A stretch of 64,000 nucleotides of DNA from JAAGZL01 sp050290785 (GTDB lineage: Bacteria > Pseudomonadota > Gammaproteobacteria > Chromatiales > Chromatiaceae). The notes under the pieces were generated by a model. That model saw only the letters and a list, made by a program, of their open reading frames with translations. It did no database searches and was not told the origin of the DNA. Location of the stretch: positions 38,047 through 102,046 of the forward strand of contig JBNKIR010000007.1 in the NCBI GenBank assembly GCA_050290785.1, given 5' to 3'. The position numbers and the translations under genes are program-made. Positions 63,605 to 64,000 of the stretch are shown one piece after another. Each line of letters opens with the position of its first letter. The first letter of the stretch is position 1.

Positions 63605-64000
63605 ATTGAGTTAACCCTCAAAGCCTTGGCGAAATACAAACATCGCCTGCACGCCATTGCCATCGAATCGACCTTCAACTGGTATTGGTTGGTCGACGGT
63701 TTGAACGAAGCTGGTTACAAGGTAGAGCTGGTTAATACCGCCAAGGTAATCCAGTACGAAGGACTCAAGCACAGTGATGACCGCTATGACGCCTTTCATC
63801 TTGCCCACTTGATGCGGCTGGGTATTTTGCCAACCGGGTATATCTACCCCAAGGCATCAAGGGGACTGCGCGATCTGATGCGAAAACGCATGCAACTGGT
63901 TCAAGACCGCAGCAGCCATATCATTCGGTACAAGTCTCTGCTCTACAACCTCAGAGGAACAGCGGAGCGCGCTGATAAAATCAAGACACTGAAGTATCAG
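63605..64000 (+). mobile_element. IS110-family transposase, N-terminally truncated, running off the window
   Basis: The frame is open from about 63605 to the end. LTLKALAKYKHRLHAIAIES, then FNWYWLVDGLNEAGYKVELV, YEGLKHSDDRYDAFHLAHLM and RLGILPTGYIYPKASRGLRD are the DEDD_Tnp domain of IS110 transposases. The E in IES and the two D in HSDDRYD are three of the four DEDD acidic residues. The first ~35 residues, with the first aspartate (normally in a G-x-D-x-H motif), are absent, and no start codon fits. The element is therefore broken at its left end. The C-terminal transposase_20 domain would lie beyond 64000. Confidence 0.85.

Overview
The window looks like a chromosomal stretch of a sulfur-oxidising gammaproteobacterium, most likely Chromatiales or a related group. 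The housekeeping order ispB/rplU-rpmA-obgE-proB, rpsT/murJ-ribF-ileS-lspA and an ampD-ampE-nadC neighbourhood are typical of Gammaproteobacteria. A flavocytochrome c sulfide dehydrogenase-type pair (54515-56312) points to sulfur oxidation. The lineage is inferred from gene content only; no rRNA is present.

Layout. 1-2215: the end of an HlyD-like adaptor, then an ABC-2 export ATPase and permease. 2271-4627: an AsmA-like protein and, convergent to it, the PBP7-type peptidase PbpG. 5026-12727: an accessory block. Five genes on the plus strand (phage tail-collar protein, DUF6916 protein, aspartyl beta-hydroxylase, Nif11-leader-like small protein, sulfotransferase) face a GNAT acetyltransferase and a 1436-residue DUF4347/IPT/FN3/autotransporter protein on the minus strand. 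12956-13557: tRNA-Pro(CGG) with tRNA-like fragments and a decayed repeat, followed by an FAD oxidoreductase. 14945-28981: core genes (ispB, rplU, rpmA, obgE, proB, rpsT, murJ, ribF, ileS, lspA), interrupted by a lipase-like gene, a DUF4197 gene, a palindrome-rich repeat block (21079-21491) and an AT-rich orphan resembling a class III nucleotide cyclase.

29229-36763 is all on the minus strand. It holds a SulP transporter, small secreted proteins, a Tubby-C-like protein, and a compact operon of two DUF1538 membrane proteins, a PII-like protein, a CBS protein, AmpD and AmpE. 36994-47173 holds DUF1631-nadC, FkpA, an HD-GYP/EAL c-di-GMP pair, a Ycf46-type AAA ATPase and an alanine/sodium symporter. 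47238-54448 holds a VPLPA-CTERM exoprotein, an ankyrin lipoprotein, hisI, gloB, a dihydroorotase, a two-domain kinase/ATPase, an EF-hand protein and a PilG-like regulator. 54515-61394 holds the flavocytochrome pair, two orphan lipoproteins and a P-type cation ATPase. 61395-64000 is a mobile or foreign edge with REP and stem-loop repeats, a broken secreted-protein start, a beta-helix protein of different base composition, and an N-terminally truncated IS110-family transposase running off the end.

The best candidates for undescribed biology are the tail-collar/DUF6916/hydroxylase/Nif11-like/sulfotransferase block facing the large adhesin, and the DUF1538-DUF1538-PII-CBS operon, which is translationally coupled to the peptidoglycan-recycling gene ampD.
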